DNA from: Bacilli bacterium
GTDB lineage: Bacteria > Bacillota_I > Bacilli_A > RF39 > UBA660
Assembly (NCBI GenBank): GCA_028699175.1
Contig: JAQVVC010000003.1
Coordinates: 1-34,216, forward strand
DNA: 34,216 nucleotides
Direction: 5' to 3'
A model generated the notes under the pieces. That model was not told the DNA's origin and did no database searches. It saw only the letters and a list, made by a program, of their open reading frames with translations. The number at the start of each line of letters is the position of its first letter. Position 1 is the first letter of the stretch. Of the stretch, positions 25,152 to 32,971 are shown one piece after another. The translations under genes were made by a program, and so were the position numbers.

Positions 25152-26330
25152 TTATAAGTCCTCTTTATTGATACTTAATCCTGCTAAATATCCTGTTGAT
25201 AAAGCAAGGGTTATATTATAACCGCCTATCGGTCCATGGGTATCAAGTGCTTCACCAATAAAATATATACCTCTATTTATAGTAGATTCCATAGTCATAG
25301 AATTAATATATTTAAGATCAATTCCTCCTCCAGTTACATAAGCTGTTTCTAATTCATTTACCTCTTTGATTTCAAATCTTAATTCTTTTAAAATATTAAT
25401 AATAATTTCTTTTTCAGTTTTAGTTAAAGATTTTATTCTTTTATTAATATTAATTTTATTAACTAAATATAAACTAAATTTTTTAGTAAAATAATTATTT
25501 AATAATGATGTTATATTTTTTTCAGAATTATAATTATTTATTATAGTTAATAATTCTTCTTTAGAAAAATTTGGCAATAAATCTATTTTGATATCTTTGT
25601 TTGAACTTTTATAAATAAATTCACTTAATTTCATAATGGCACTACCACCTAATCCTAAATGAGTAAACATTAAGTTACCAGTACTTTTTTTATTTTCAAA
25701 ATATATTGTTACTTCAAGAATAGAGGTGCCAGCTAAATAAGTTTGCTCAATTAGTTTAACACCTGTTTCAGCTGGAAATAATTTTATGGTTGGTTGTTTT
25801 AACATATGTGCAAATTTCATATTATCTCCAGTACTACCAGTATATTTAAAACTAGATCCCCCAGTTGCTATTATTATATTTTTTGTTTGATAAATATTTT
25901 TATTTGTAACTACTTCTTTTATTTTTGCATTCTTAATTTCTAAAACTGTTTCATTATAGTTTTGAGGCACATTTTTTAGTTCATTTAATAAAACATTTAA
26001 TACATCAACTGACTGATTACTTTCAGGAAAGACTTTATTATCTTCTTCAATTTTTAAGGGAACGTTTCTTGTTTCAAAATAGTTATATATTTCATTTGGT
26101 CCAAAAATATTTATAGCACTATATAAATATTTTTTATTATAATTTACTTCATTTAGAAATTCATTATTGGTTTTTAAATTAGTTAAGTTGCATCTTCCAC
26201 CACCTGTAAGTAATAATTTCTTTCCTGGTTTTGAATTTTTATCTATTAATAATACTTTATTATTTTGGCTACTTTTTATAGCTGCCATAAGACCAGCTGG
26301 ACCTGCTCCAATTATTATACAATCAAACAT
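25152..26330 (-). CDS. NAD(P)/FAD-dependent oxidoreductase, BaiN/HI0933 (YhiN) family
   Basis: Flavoprotein of unknown physiological substrate; relatives include BaiN, reported to reduce bile acid intermediates in Clostridium. The start is at the ATG giving MFDCIIIGAGPAGLMAA, with AGGTGATT upstream; the track adds nine codons. 392 residues. The N-terminal dinucleotide motif GAGPAG, the family signature LLTGGGRCNLTN near residue 45, ATGGSSFKYTGSTGDN near residue 155, and the C-terminal YFIGEALDTHGPIGGYNITLALSTG that closes the FAD site are all present. It forms its own unit with an extended -10 box. A bile acid role should not be assumed, as the family is widespread. Confidence 0.92.
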   Translation of the reverse strand: MFDCIIIGAGPAGLMAAIKSSQNNKVLLIDKNSKPGKKLLLTGGGRCNLTNLKTNNEFLNEVNYNKKYLYSAINIFGPNEIYNYFETRNVPLKIEEDNKVFPESNQSVDVLNVLLNELKNVPQNYNETVLEIKNAKIKEVVTNKNIYQTKNIIIATGGSSFKYTGSTGDNMKFAHMLKQPTIKLFPAETGVKLIEQTYLAGTSILEVTIYFENKKSTGNLMFTHLGLGGSAIMKLSEFIYKSSNKDIKIDLLPNFSKEELLTIINNYNSEKNITSLLNNYFTKKFSLYLVNKININKRIKSLTKTEKEIIINILKELRFEIKEVNELETAYVTGGGIDLKYINSMTMESTINRGIYFIGEALDTHGPIGGYNITLALSTGYLAGLSINKEDL

Positions 26331-26345
26331 ATAATCACCTTTTAA

Positions 26346-26351
26346 ATTATA
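26346..26351 (-). promoter_or_regulatory. Promoter -10 box of the flavoprotein gene
   Basis: TGCTATAAT on the minus strand, an extended -10 box 15 bases before the ATG. No good -35 is seen. Confidence 0.6.
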
Positions 26352-26449
26352 GCACAAATGAGGTTAAGATAATAAAAAAACACTTATCTTATTTTTGAAA
26401 TATAATTAAAAGTAATTATTTAAGTTAAGTATCTTTTTAGGGAATATTC

Positions 26450-26478
26450 TTTACAAATAATTGCTTTTATGGTAGTAT
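26450..26478 (+). promoter_or_regulatory. Promoter of the kinase-like gene
   Basis: TTTACA (26450-26455), 17-base spacer, TAGTAT (26473-26478). The ATG follows 28 bases later after the ribosome site AAAGGGGG. Confidence 0.7.
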
Positions 26479-26506
26479 ATACGTCACATAAAAAAGGGGG
26501 ATTTTT

Positions 26507-27388
26507 ATGGAAGCTTTAGTTATAAATAAAGCTAAATTTAAAAAACTTGAACAACTTAAATTAAATAAAGAAATATTTAATACTGAATGTCAATTATTTA
26601 TTTTAGATTCTAAAGTAACAAAAAAATTACTTAAAATTTTTTATATTGATGAAGGTGTATATTTTGGTAATAAACTATTAACAATAAATTCATTAATAGA
26701 TGCAAAAGAAGAAATTAATATGGAAGAATTAATGTTACCTGAAAAATTAGTGGTAGTTGGTAATAAAGTAGCTGGGTTTTCAATGCCTTTTATAAATAAT
26801 GAAAATTTACAAACAATACTAAAAAATAAGGATGTTCTATTATCTACTAAAATTAAATTTTTAAAAGAAGTTGGTAAAATTATAGAACAAGTCCAAAATA
26901 TTAAGCCATATAATCAACCATTTCATTTATCAGATGTACATGAATCAAATTTTATATACGATTTAAATAAAAAAATAATCCGCGCTGTAGATTTAGACAG
27001 TTGTAAAATAGTTAATAATGAAGCATCACCTATTAAATTTCTATCTACTAATAAAACTATTCATAATTTTCCCCACAAATATTATAAGAATGAAAATGGT
27101 ATATATGAATCAAATACTAATACTGAATATTTTTGTTTTGTTATCATGGTTTTAAATACCATTTCTTACAACCAAATCAATCATTTATCGATATCAGATT
27201 TTTATATGTATTTACAATATCTAAGAGATTTAGGGTTCAGTAATGAACTAATAGATTATTTTAGTAATATATATACCAATTCACCTAATAAAATAGCTAT
27301 CGATTCTTTAGATGAAATTTCATATAATAAAAAAGCAGCTAGAGCTCATCATAAAGTATTTGAATATAAATATAAAAAAAATATTTAA
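26507..27388 (+). CDS. Stand-alone protein-kinase-like protein, degenerate
   Basis: The 293 residues look like a reduced eukaryotic-type kinase fold. KKLLKIFY near residue 44 could be the beta-3 lysine strand, VVVGNKVAGFSMPFI near 85-99 resembles the hinge, HLSDVHESNF near 146 matches the catalytic loop with Asp and Asn five residues apart, and AVDLDSCKI, 14 residues after that Asn, resembles the DFG position as DLD. A clear glycine-rich loop is missing, and the C-terminal lobe is short and helical. No membrane segment. It could be an active atypical kinase, a pseudokinase or an aminoglycoside-kinase-like enzyme. It is alone on the plus strand with a good promoter and ribosome site, so it is expressed independently of its neighbours. 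Confidence 0.7.
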   Translation: MEALVINKAKFKKLEQLKLNKEIFNTECQLFILDSKVTKKLLKIFYIDEGVYFGNKLLTINSLIDAKEEINMEELMLPEKLVVVGNKVAGFSMPFINNENLQTILKNKDVLLSTKIKFLKEVGKIIEQVQNIKPYNQPFHLSDVHESNFIYDLNKKIIRAVDLDSCKIVNNEASPIKFLSTNKTIHNFPHKYYKNENGIYESNTNTEYFCFVIMVLNTISYNQINHLSISDFYMYLQYLRDLGFSNELIDYFSNIYTNSPNKIAIDSLDEISYNKKAARAHHKVFEYKYKKNI

Positions 27389-27403
27389 ATTTAAATATTT
27401 TTT
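27374..27403. terminator. Bidirectional terminator between the kinase-like gene and mutM
   Basis: A perfect AT-only palindrome (AAATATTTAAATTTAAATAT and flanks) lies between two convergent genes, with A on its left and T on its right, so that both strands end in T runs. Confidence 0.65.
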
Positions 27404-28211
27404 ATTTTTGACAGTATTTACAATAATAAGTACTTCGACCATTTAATTTAACTTTCATAATATCATTTTGGCACTTAGGGCATTTTTCTCCACTTTTCAT
27501 ATGAACTTTTAAAAAGTTTTGATAATTACCAGCAACACCTAAAGTAGCAGTATAGGTTCTTATTGTCGTACCATTATTTGAAATAGCTAGATTAAGAATT
27601 TTAATAGCTGAATCAACTATTTTTTTAACTTCATTTAATGTAATATCTTTACCTAATTTAAAAGGATTTATTTCTGAATCATATAATACTTCATTAGCAT
27701 AAATATTACCGAGTCCGCTAATAATAGTTTGATCTAATAATATCGTTTTAATTGGTGCTTTTTTCTTAATTATTTTTTGATATAAATTATTAATATCAAT
27801 ATCAAAAGGCTCTAAAGCTAATTTAGAGATACTTTTATTCTTACTTAGTTCTTCTTTTTTTATTAGCTCTACTCTGCCAAACTTACGAGTATCATGATAT
27901 CTTAGAGATGTATTATCATCAAATATAAAAATAATATGTTCATGTTTTTCTATTGGTTTAGCTTTATCTTTAATAAAATATTTGCCTTCCATTCTTAAAT
28001 GACTTATTAAAATATAGTTATCATAATCAAATAGTATGTATTTACCATTTGTTTTTATATCCTTTAATTTTTTATTTATTAATAAATTTATATTAAGACT
28101 ATCTTTTGAAATAATTTTTGGATAAATAACTTTAATATCCATTATTTTTTTATTTAAAAGTTCTTTTTTTAAAATAGTAGCTACAGTTCTTACTTCTGGT
28201 AATTCTGGCAT
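27402..28211 (-). CDS. mutM: Formamidopyrimidine-DNA glycosylase
   Basis: Base excision repair enzyme that removes 8-oxoguanine and ring-opened purines and cuts the abasic site. It begins MPELPEV, where the Pro after the cleaved Met is the nucleophile and Glu is catalytic. TNGKYI carries the beta-hairpin lysine, GLGNIYANE is the helix-2-turn-helix, and the C-terminal zinc finger is CPKCQ...CKYC. Length 269 residues fits Fpg; the PELPEVRTV start separates it from endonuclease VIII. It starts 2 bases after the polA stop, so repair polymerase and glycosylase are co-expressed, as in Bacillus. Confidence 0.96.
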   Translation of the reverse strand: MPELPEVRTVATILKKELLNKKIMDIKVIYPKIISKDSLNINLLINKKLKDIKTNGKYILFDYDNYILISHLRMEGKYFIKDKAKPIEKHEHIIFIFDDNTSLRYHDTRKFGRVELIKKEELSKNKSISKLALEPFDIDINNLYQKIIKKKAPIKTILLDQTIISGLGNIYANEVLYDSEINPFKLGKDITLNEVKKIVDSAIKILNLAISNNGTTIRTYTATLGVAGNYQNFLKVHMKSGEKCPKCQNDIMKVKLNGRSTYYCKYCQK

Positions 28212-28213
28212 AT

Positions 28214-30763
28214 TTAAGCCTCATACCAATTAGAACCATAATCAATATCAACCTTAATCGGGGTTTTTAAATTAACGATATTTTCCATAGTATCACGCAC
28301 CAATAATTCTAACTTGGCTTTTTCTTCTTTAACTACATCAAATATAAGTTCATCATGAACTTGTAATATCATTTTACTTTTAAAATTTCGTTTTGTTAAT
28401 TCTTCATCAATTTTTACCATTGCCATTTTAATAATATCCGCAGCTGTACCTTGAATGGGAGTATTAAGAGCAATCCTTTCTCCAGCTGACCTTATTATAA
28501 AATTTTTATTTGCTAATTCATCAATATTTCTTTTTCGATTAAATATTGTTCTTACACTACCGTATAAATGAGCTTCTTTTATTATTTCATCCATATATCT
28601 TTTAACTCCTGGATATAATTCTAAATATTTATCAATAAATTTTTTAGCCTCACTGGGTTTTAAATTTAAATTTTCACCTAGTCCAAAACTACTTATTCCA
28701 TATACGATTCCAAATATTACTGCTTTTGCTGTTCGGCGCATATTTTTGGTTACTGATTCTTTTGAGACATCAAATATATCACTAGCAACCTTAGTATGAA
28801 TATCTTCACCATTATTGAAAGCTTCAATTAATTCTTTTGAATCACTTATATGAGCTAATACTCTCAATTCAATTTGGGAATAATCAGCACATAAAAAGAT
28901 ATCATTTACAGGAAGAAAAGCTTTTCTTACTTTGCGCCCATTTTCATCGCGAACAGGAATATTTTGTAAATTTGGTTCAACACTTGATAATCGACCTGTT
29001 CTTGTTAAAGTTTGTTTATAGATAGTATGAATTAAATTATCTTTAGTAATATAATTTTCCAGGCCTTCTAGATAAGTACTATTTAATTTAAATAAATTAC
29101 GATATTCAAGAATTGCTTCAATAATAGGATGATCTCCTCTTAATTTTTCTAAAGTGGCTGCGTCAGTACTATAATTCTTTTTAGCTGTTTTTCTCTTTGA
29201 AACAAGTCCTAAACGTTCAAAAAGAACTTCTCCTAATTGCTTGGGACTACTAATGTTAAATTCTTTACCAGCATAATTATAAATAGTATTAGAAATATTA
29301 TTGATTTTAATTTTAATCTCCTGGCTCATATCTTTTAATATATCTCTGCTACATTTAACTCCTGCTTGCTCCATTTTAGCTAACACGGTAACAAGAGGCA
29401 TTTCAATTGTATTAAATAAATCATCCATATCATCTAGTTTTAATTTATTAATTAATTCGTCTCTTGTTTCATAAATATATCTTGCTTTTAAAGTAACAGC
29501 TTCTTTTAATAATTTTTCATCTTTAATAACATTTTCATAAAAAGGAATGTTATAACCTTCAATATTCATTAAATATGCTAAATCTTCTTTAGTTTGAAAA
29601 TTAAGTAAATATGTCGCTATCATATTATCAAATATTGTCTTAGTATTTAAATCATTAAGTAAAATAATATTCTTTTTTAAATCATAAGTATATTTTTTTG
29701 TGTTTTTGTAATACTTAAATACTTCTTGAATTAAATCCTTATTTACATAGTAAGCATTTTTACCATCAAAAATTCCCATCCCTAATATATCACCTTTATG
29801 ATAATTAGTATTATCACATTCAATATAATAAGAAATAATATCTTTTTTAACTAAACTATTAATATCTTTCAATTCTTGATATTCATTTATAATATTAGGT
29901 TCTTTAACAATAATAGTTTTCATTAAAGAATAAAATTCTAAATCTTTATACATTTCTTCTAATTTAGGAGTAGGCCCTGTATATAGCATATCTTCTAAAT
30001 CACCTTCTAATGGTACTTCTCTAAATATAGTGCACATTTCTTTACTAAAAAAAGCATCTTTTTTTCCTTGGATTAATTTATCTTTAACTGCACCTTTAAT
30101 ATTATCAATACTAGCATAAATGTTTTCAAGAGATCCATAATTATGTAATAATTTTAAAGCTGTCTTTTCTCCTATCCCTTTTACACCTGGAATATTATCA
30201 GACGGATCTCCCGATAAAGCTTTTAAATCAATTATTTTAATTGGATCTATTCCATACTCTTTTTTAAATGTTTCTTCATTAAATCTAATATGTCCTTTTT
30301 GTTTTAATAACTTTACATCAGTTTCATGAGAAATTAATTGTAATAAATCTTTATCTGAAGATACAATAGTTGCATCAAATAAAGGATCTTTTTCAGTCAG
30401 CAAAGTTATAGTTCCAATAATATCATCAGCTTCATAATTCTCTACTTCATAATGTTTTATTCCCATAGCATCTAAAAGATCTCGAGCTACTGGCATTTGT
30501 TTTAATAAATCATCGGGAGTTTCTTGACGACCAGCTTTATAATTTTCAAATTTTTGATGTCTAAAATTTTTACCAATGTCAAAAGCAACAGCCATATATT
30601 TTGGCTTTTCTTCAGCAATTATTTTATTAATCATTGTAGTAAAACCATATAAAGCATTAGTTACTACCCCTTTACTATTTTTCATAACTGATCCAGAATA
30701 AAGGGTTGCATAATAACTTCTATACATTAAATTATTTCCGTCTACTAATATTAATTTCTTCAT
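28214..30763 (-). CDS. polA: DNA polymerase I
   Basis: Fills gaps in repair and removes Okazaki primers. 849 residues. The 5'-3' exonuclease (about 1-290) is complete, with VDGNNLMYRSYYA, NYEADDIIGT, SSDKDLLQL and GDPSDNIPGVKGIGEKTA. The central 3'-5' exonuclease domain is degenerate: motif I reads YYIECDNTNY without the DxE pair, so proofreading is probably lost, as in Bacillus Pol I, though a later Asp (IFDNMIATYLLN) remains. The polymerase domain has TGRLSSVEPNLQNIP, DYSQIELRVLAHIS (motif A), RRTAKAVIFGIVYG (motif B) and QVHDELIFDV (motif C). First gene of polA-mutM. Confidence 0.97.
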   Translation of the reverse strand: MKKLILVDGNNLMYRSYYATLYSGSVMKNSKGVVTNALYGFTTMINKIIAEEKPKYMAVAFDIGKNFRHQKFENYKAGRQETPDDLLKQMPVARDLLDAMGIKHYEVENYEADDIIGTITLLTEKDPLFDATIVSSDKDLLQLISHETDVKLLKQKGHIRFNEETFKKEYGIDPIKIIDLKALSGDPSDNIPGVKGIGEKTALKLLHNYGSLENIYASIDNIKGAVKDKLIQGKKDAFFSKEMCTIFREVPLEGDLEDMLYTGPTPKLEEMYKDLEFYSLMKTIIVKEPNIINEYQELKDINSLVKKDIISYYIECDNTNYHKGDILGMGIFDGKNAYYVNKDLIQEVFKYYKNTKKYTYDLKKNIILLNDLNTKTIFDNMIATYLLNFQTKEDLAYLMNIEGYNIPFYENVIKDEKLLKEAVTLKARYIYETRDELINKLKLDDMDDLFNTIEMPLVTVLAKMEQAGVKCSRDILKDMSQEIKIKINNISNTIYNYAGKEFNISSPKQLGEVLFERLGLVSKRKTAKKNYSTDAATLEKLRGDHPIIEAILEYRNLFKLNSTYLEGLENYITKDNLIHTIYKQTLTRTGRLSSVEPNLQNIPVRDENGRKVRKAFLPVNDIFLCADYSQIELRVLAHISDSKELIEAFNNGEDIHTKVASDIFDVSKESVTKNMRRTAKAVIFGIVYGISSFGLGENLNLKPSEAKKFIDKYLELYPGVKRYMDEIIKEAHLYGSVRTIFNRKRNIDELANKNFIIRSAGERIALNTPIQGTAADIIKMAMVKIDEELTKRNFKSKMILQVHDELIFDVVKEEKAKLELLVRDTMENIVNLKTPIKVDIDYGSNWYEA

Positions 30764-30831
30764 AATTCACCTTCTAAATATATTATAATACATTTATAAC
30801 CATTTATAAAATAAATATAATTTAACATTAA

Positions 30832-30855
30832 AAATACCCTAAAGGGATATTAGTC
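30832..30855 (-). terminator. Possible terminator after the 472-residue gene
   Basis: CCC and GGG with flanking AATA/TATT pair around TTTA with one bulged base, followed by TTTTT on the minus strand. It overlaps the stop codon. The stem is imperfect. Confidence 0.45.
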
Positions 30856-32268
30856 ATCTTTGTATGGAGTCCAATATTTTTTAGGATATTTTGTTTTCGG
30901 TTGATAAATTTTCTTTTTACTTTTATCTTCTTCAAACTTTTTAGGATTTTTCTTAGCTGCAGCTATAATACTGCTAATACTTTTATTTCTTGATTTTTGA
31001 GTTTCTTTCTTTTTTATTAAATCTAGATATTTATAATCTTCTATCTTTTCTACTTCCAAATCATCAATAAATGCCGGATTTTTAAAGAAGAATATATAGT
31101 CTCCAGTCATTAAATTACTATTGTTACTACTAAAATCAAACCCTAAACTGGTATATTCACTTCCGGTAAATAAATCCATTCTTTGAATATCATTTTTAGT
31201 TAAAAATAAATTTACCGCCTCGTCGATACAATCTTCAGGAACAAAGATTACTTTATTACCTAGTTTGTAAAAAGCTTCGTTAATTAATGTTTTCGAAATC
31301 ACTTTATAGCTTGCGAATTGCTCTTCGTTAAGAATAATATAATTATCCTTATCCGCTGGCATAAATTCAGTATCTTTATTAAATATTACCGCCCAAAAAT
31401 CTCGATCTTTCCAATTTAATTCTAAATCACCTGATTTAAGAATCATTTTAGGAATATCATCATATCGATATGCAACAACAGTTAAATCATTTATCTTATA
31501 TATATTTATATCTCGATTATAGACATAAGTAAGGCATTTAGTTTGATTATAATGCTCTAACATTTTTTCATACAATATTTTTTGAACATAAAATCCTTCT
31601 AATGTGAATGTAATAAGAAATTTATAATCACTCTCATCATATTTTTTAAATTCGTTTATGAATCTATCTTTTATATGATTTTTAAAATGATAAGGATTGT
31701 TTAATTTATCACATTCATTAAAATGTTTATCAAGTATTACTTTTAAATTTTCTTCATTTTCATCATTAATTAAATTTTTATTTATACCATGATAAACACA
31801 AAAATTAATTATATCTTGATGTTTTTTTAATCCTAAATAATATTTTTTATCATCAATTAGTTGATATAACTCATTTATTTCAAATGTTAAACCTTTTAAG
31901 AAGTATATTATTCCCGATTGAGGATTTTCAATAAGTTTCAACTGGTCTCTAAAAAAATTATCTTCAAAAATTTTATAAAATAAAGAGGACTCTAACTGCT
32001 CATTTGTTAAACAATGTCTACTTATTATATTATATATAATCATTTCTAGTATTTCATTATTTATATTAATATTACTGATGTCTTCTTCTAATAATTTTAA
32101 TTTATCTATTGTTTCTTTATATTCACTATAACTATTATTTCCACGTTTAAGGTCAACATTTTTTGCTATCAAATTAATAGCCTTTATCTTAATTCTATCT
32201 TGTAAATTTGAATTAAATAAATAATTAAGTTGAAAATTTATATCAATATCTCTATGTAAATCCTTCAT
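30850..32268 (-). CDS. Unknown soluble protein, 472 residues
   Basis: I do not recognise a family. The N-terminal 240 residues are predicted helical, rich in Leu, Ile, Lys and Asn, with regular acidic and basic patches. A second part (about 245-400) looks mixed alpha/beta, with NDLTVVAYRYDDIPK, NKVIFVPEDCIDEAVNLFL and GSEYTSLGFDFS. The end is a lysine-rich, probably disordered tail (SKKKIYQPKTKYPKKYWTP), which may bind nucleic acid or membrane. No signal peptide, membrane helix or known catalytic motif. It lies about 40 bases after rpoZ with its own AGAGGGA ribosome site and terminator. Confidence 0.75.
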   Translation of the reverse strand: MKDLHRDIDINFQLNYLFNSNLQDRIKIKAINLIAKNVDLKRGNNSYSEYKETIDKLKLLEEDISNININNEILEMIIYNIISRHCLTNEQLESSLFYKIFEDNFFRDQLKLIENPQSGIIYFLKGLTFEINELYQLIDDKKYYLGLKKHQDIINFCVYHGINKNLINDENEENLKVILDKHFNECDKLNNPYHFKNHIKDRFINEFKKYDESDYKFLITFTLEGFYVQKILYEKMLEHYNQTKCLTYVYNRDINIYKINDLTVVAYRYDDIPKMILKSGDLELNWKDRDFWAVIFNKDTEFMPADKDNYIILNEEQFASYKVISKTLINEAFYKLGNKVIFVPEDCIDEAVNLFLTKNDIQRMDLFTGSEYTSLGFDFSSNNSNLMTGDYIFFFKNPAFIDDLEVEKIEDYKYLDLIKKKETQKSRNKSISSIIAAAKKNPKKFEEDKSKKKIYQPKTKYPKKYWTPYKDD

Positions 32269-32295
32269 AAAAATCCCTCTTTAAAATTTTAACAT

Positions 32296-32323
32296 AAAAA
32301 AAAGCTAATTAAAACTTAATTAA
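32296..32323 (-). terminator. Terminator after rpoZ
   Basis: Two TAATTA segments pair around a 5-nt loop that contains the rpoZ stop region, followed by CTTTTTTTT on the minus strand. The stem is AT-only. Confidence 0.55.
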
Positions 32324-32500
32324 ACCTTTTTCAATTTCTTCAAGAGCTCTTCCTAAATTTTTTTTACATTTATATTCAGTGTCGGGCATTTGATAATGAT
32401 TGTTTTTTTGCATATCTTTGCTCCGTGTTGCTGCTATGTGGACTAAATTATATTTAGAGTCTACAATAGTAAGAATTTTATCAATTGATGGATAAATCAT
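32309..32500 (-). CDS. rpoZ: RNA polymerase omega subunit
   Basis: Small subunit that wraps the beta' C-terminus and helps RNA polymerase assemble. The 63 residues match the family pattern: PSIDKILTIVDSKYNLVHIAATRSKDM, then KKNLGRALEEIEKG at the C-terminus (the usual KALEEIxxG). Length is normal for Firmicutes. The ribosome site GGAGAG precedes the ATG. In Bacillus rpoZ lies near gmk and priA; here it follows a spore-coat-like gene, so the usual cluster has been broken up. Confidence 0.93.
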   Translation of the reverse strand: MIYPSIDKILTIVDSKYNLVHIAATRSKDMQKNNHYQMPDTEYKCKKNLGRALEEIEKGLIKF

Positions 32501-32573
32501 TTTATCACTCTCCTATAATAAATATACTACAAGAGTTTTTATTTATACACTTTTATGTGTAAAATTATACAAA

Positions 32574-32903
32574 TTATTTACAGCAAGGATTTGGATTATA
32601 TACATTACAGCATATATTTTCTTCGCAGCATGTATAACACGGAACATATGAATGATGATAAATATGATTATTAATAATTCTTGTATGAATTGGTTGAACA
32701 TGTCTTACATGATGATTAATTTGACGATGAACAATATTTTCACAAGGAGGTTCACAAACAGGTTCACATTCCATACCTGGTAATACTGATTGAGGATATT
32801 TCACTCCTCCCATTTGCATAGAAGCACCTTGACTATTCATTTCATCATAAGGTATAAAACCTTCTTCTTCCTTTCCCATACAAGCACGATTTTGGTTAAA
32901 CAT
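32574..32903 (-). CDS. CotD-like spore coat protein
   Basis: Resembles CotD of Bacillus, a His- and Cys-rich inner coat protein. From the ATG 15 codons into the tracked frame the product has 109 residues: an acidic/polar N-terminal part (MFNQNRACMGKEEEGF), then Cys-Pro clusters (ECEPVCEPPC), a His/Ile/Arg segment (IVHRQINHHVRHVQPIHT) and a C-terminal Cys-rich end (CYTCCEENICC, NPCC). The tracked upstream start (MPNHIKYTRKES) crosses the hairpin and has no ribosome site. A sigmaK/E-like promoter lies immediately upstream, supporting a sporulation role. The cysteines could allow cross-linking or metal binding. Confidence 0.75.
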   Translation of the reverse strand: MFNQNRACMGKEEEGFIPYDEMNSQGASMQMGGVKYPQSVLPGMECEPVCEPPCENIVHRQINHHVRHVQPIHTRIINNHIYHHSYVPCYTCCEENICCNVYNPNPCCK

Positions 32904-32905
32904 AA

Positions 32906-32934
32906 AAAATACACTTTCCTTTCTAGTGTATTTT
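32906..32934 (-). terminator. Probable ffh terminator overlapping the cotD ribosome site
   Basis: AAAATACACT and AGTGTATTTT form a perfect 10-bp stem with a 9-nt loop, followed on the minus strand by two more T and then the cotD ATG. It is 37 bases past the ffh stop. The loop carries AGAAAGGAA, the cotD ribosome site. Confidence 0.65.
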
Positions 32935-32957
32935 ATGTGATTAGGCAACCTATGGTT
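32929..32957 (-). promoter_or_regulatory. SigmaK/E-like sporulation promoter of cotD
   Basis: On the minus strand AACC (32957-32954), 16-base spacer, CATAAAATA (32937-32929). This fits the sigmaK pattern mACm-N16-17-CATAnnnTA; sigmaE shares the same -10. Transcription would begin near 32923, about 20 bases before the ATG. Confidence 0.6.
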
Positions 32958-32971
32958 AGGACATTTGTTTA

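Noticed and set aside
28837-29025. Plus-strand ORF opposite polA
   Set aside because: Antisense to the polymerase domain, no upstream signals.
32548-32563. TACAC-N6-GTGTA palindrome between cotD and rpoZ as a terminator
   Set aside because: No T run follows on either strand; it could be an operator, but nothing supports this.
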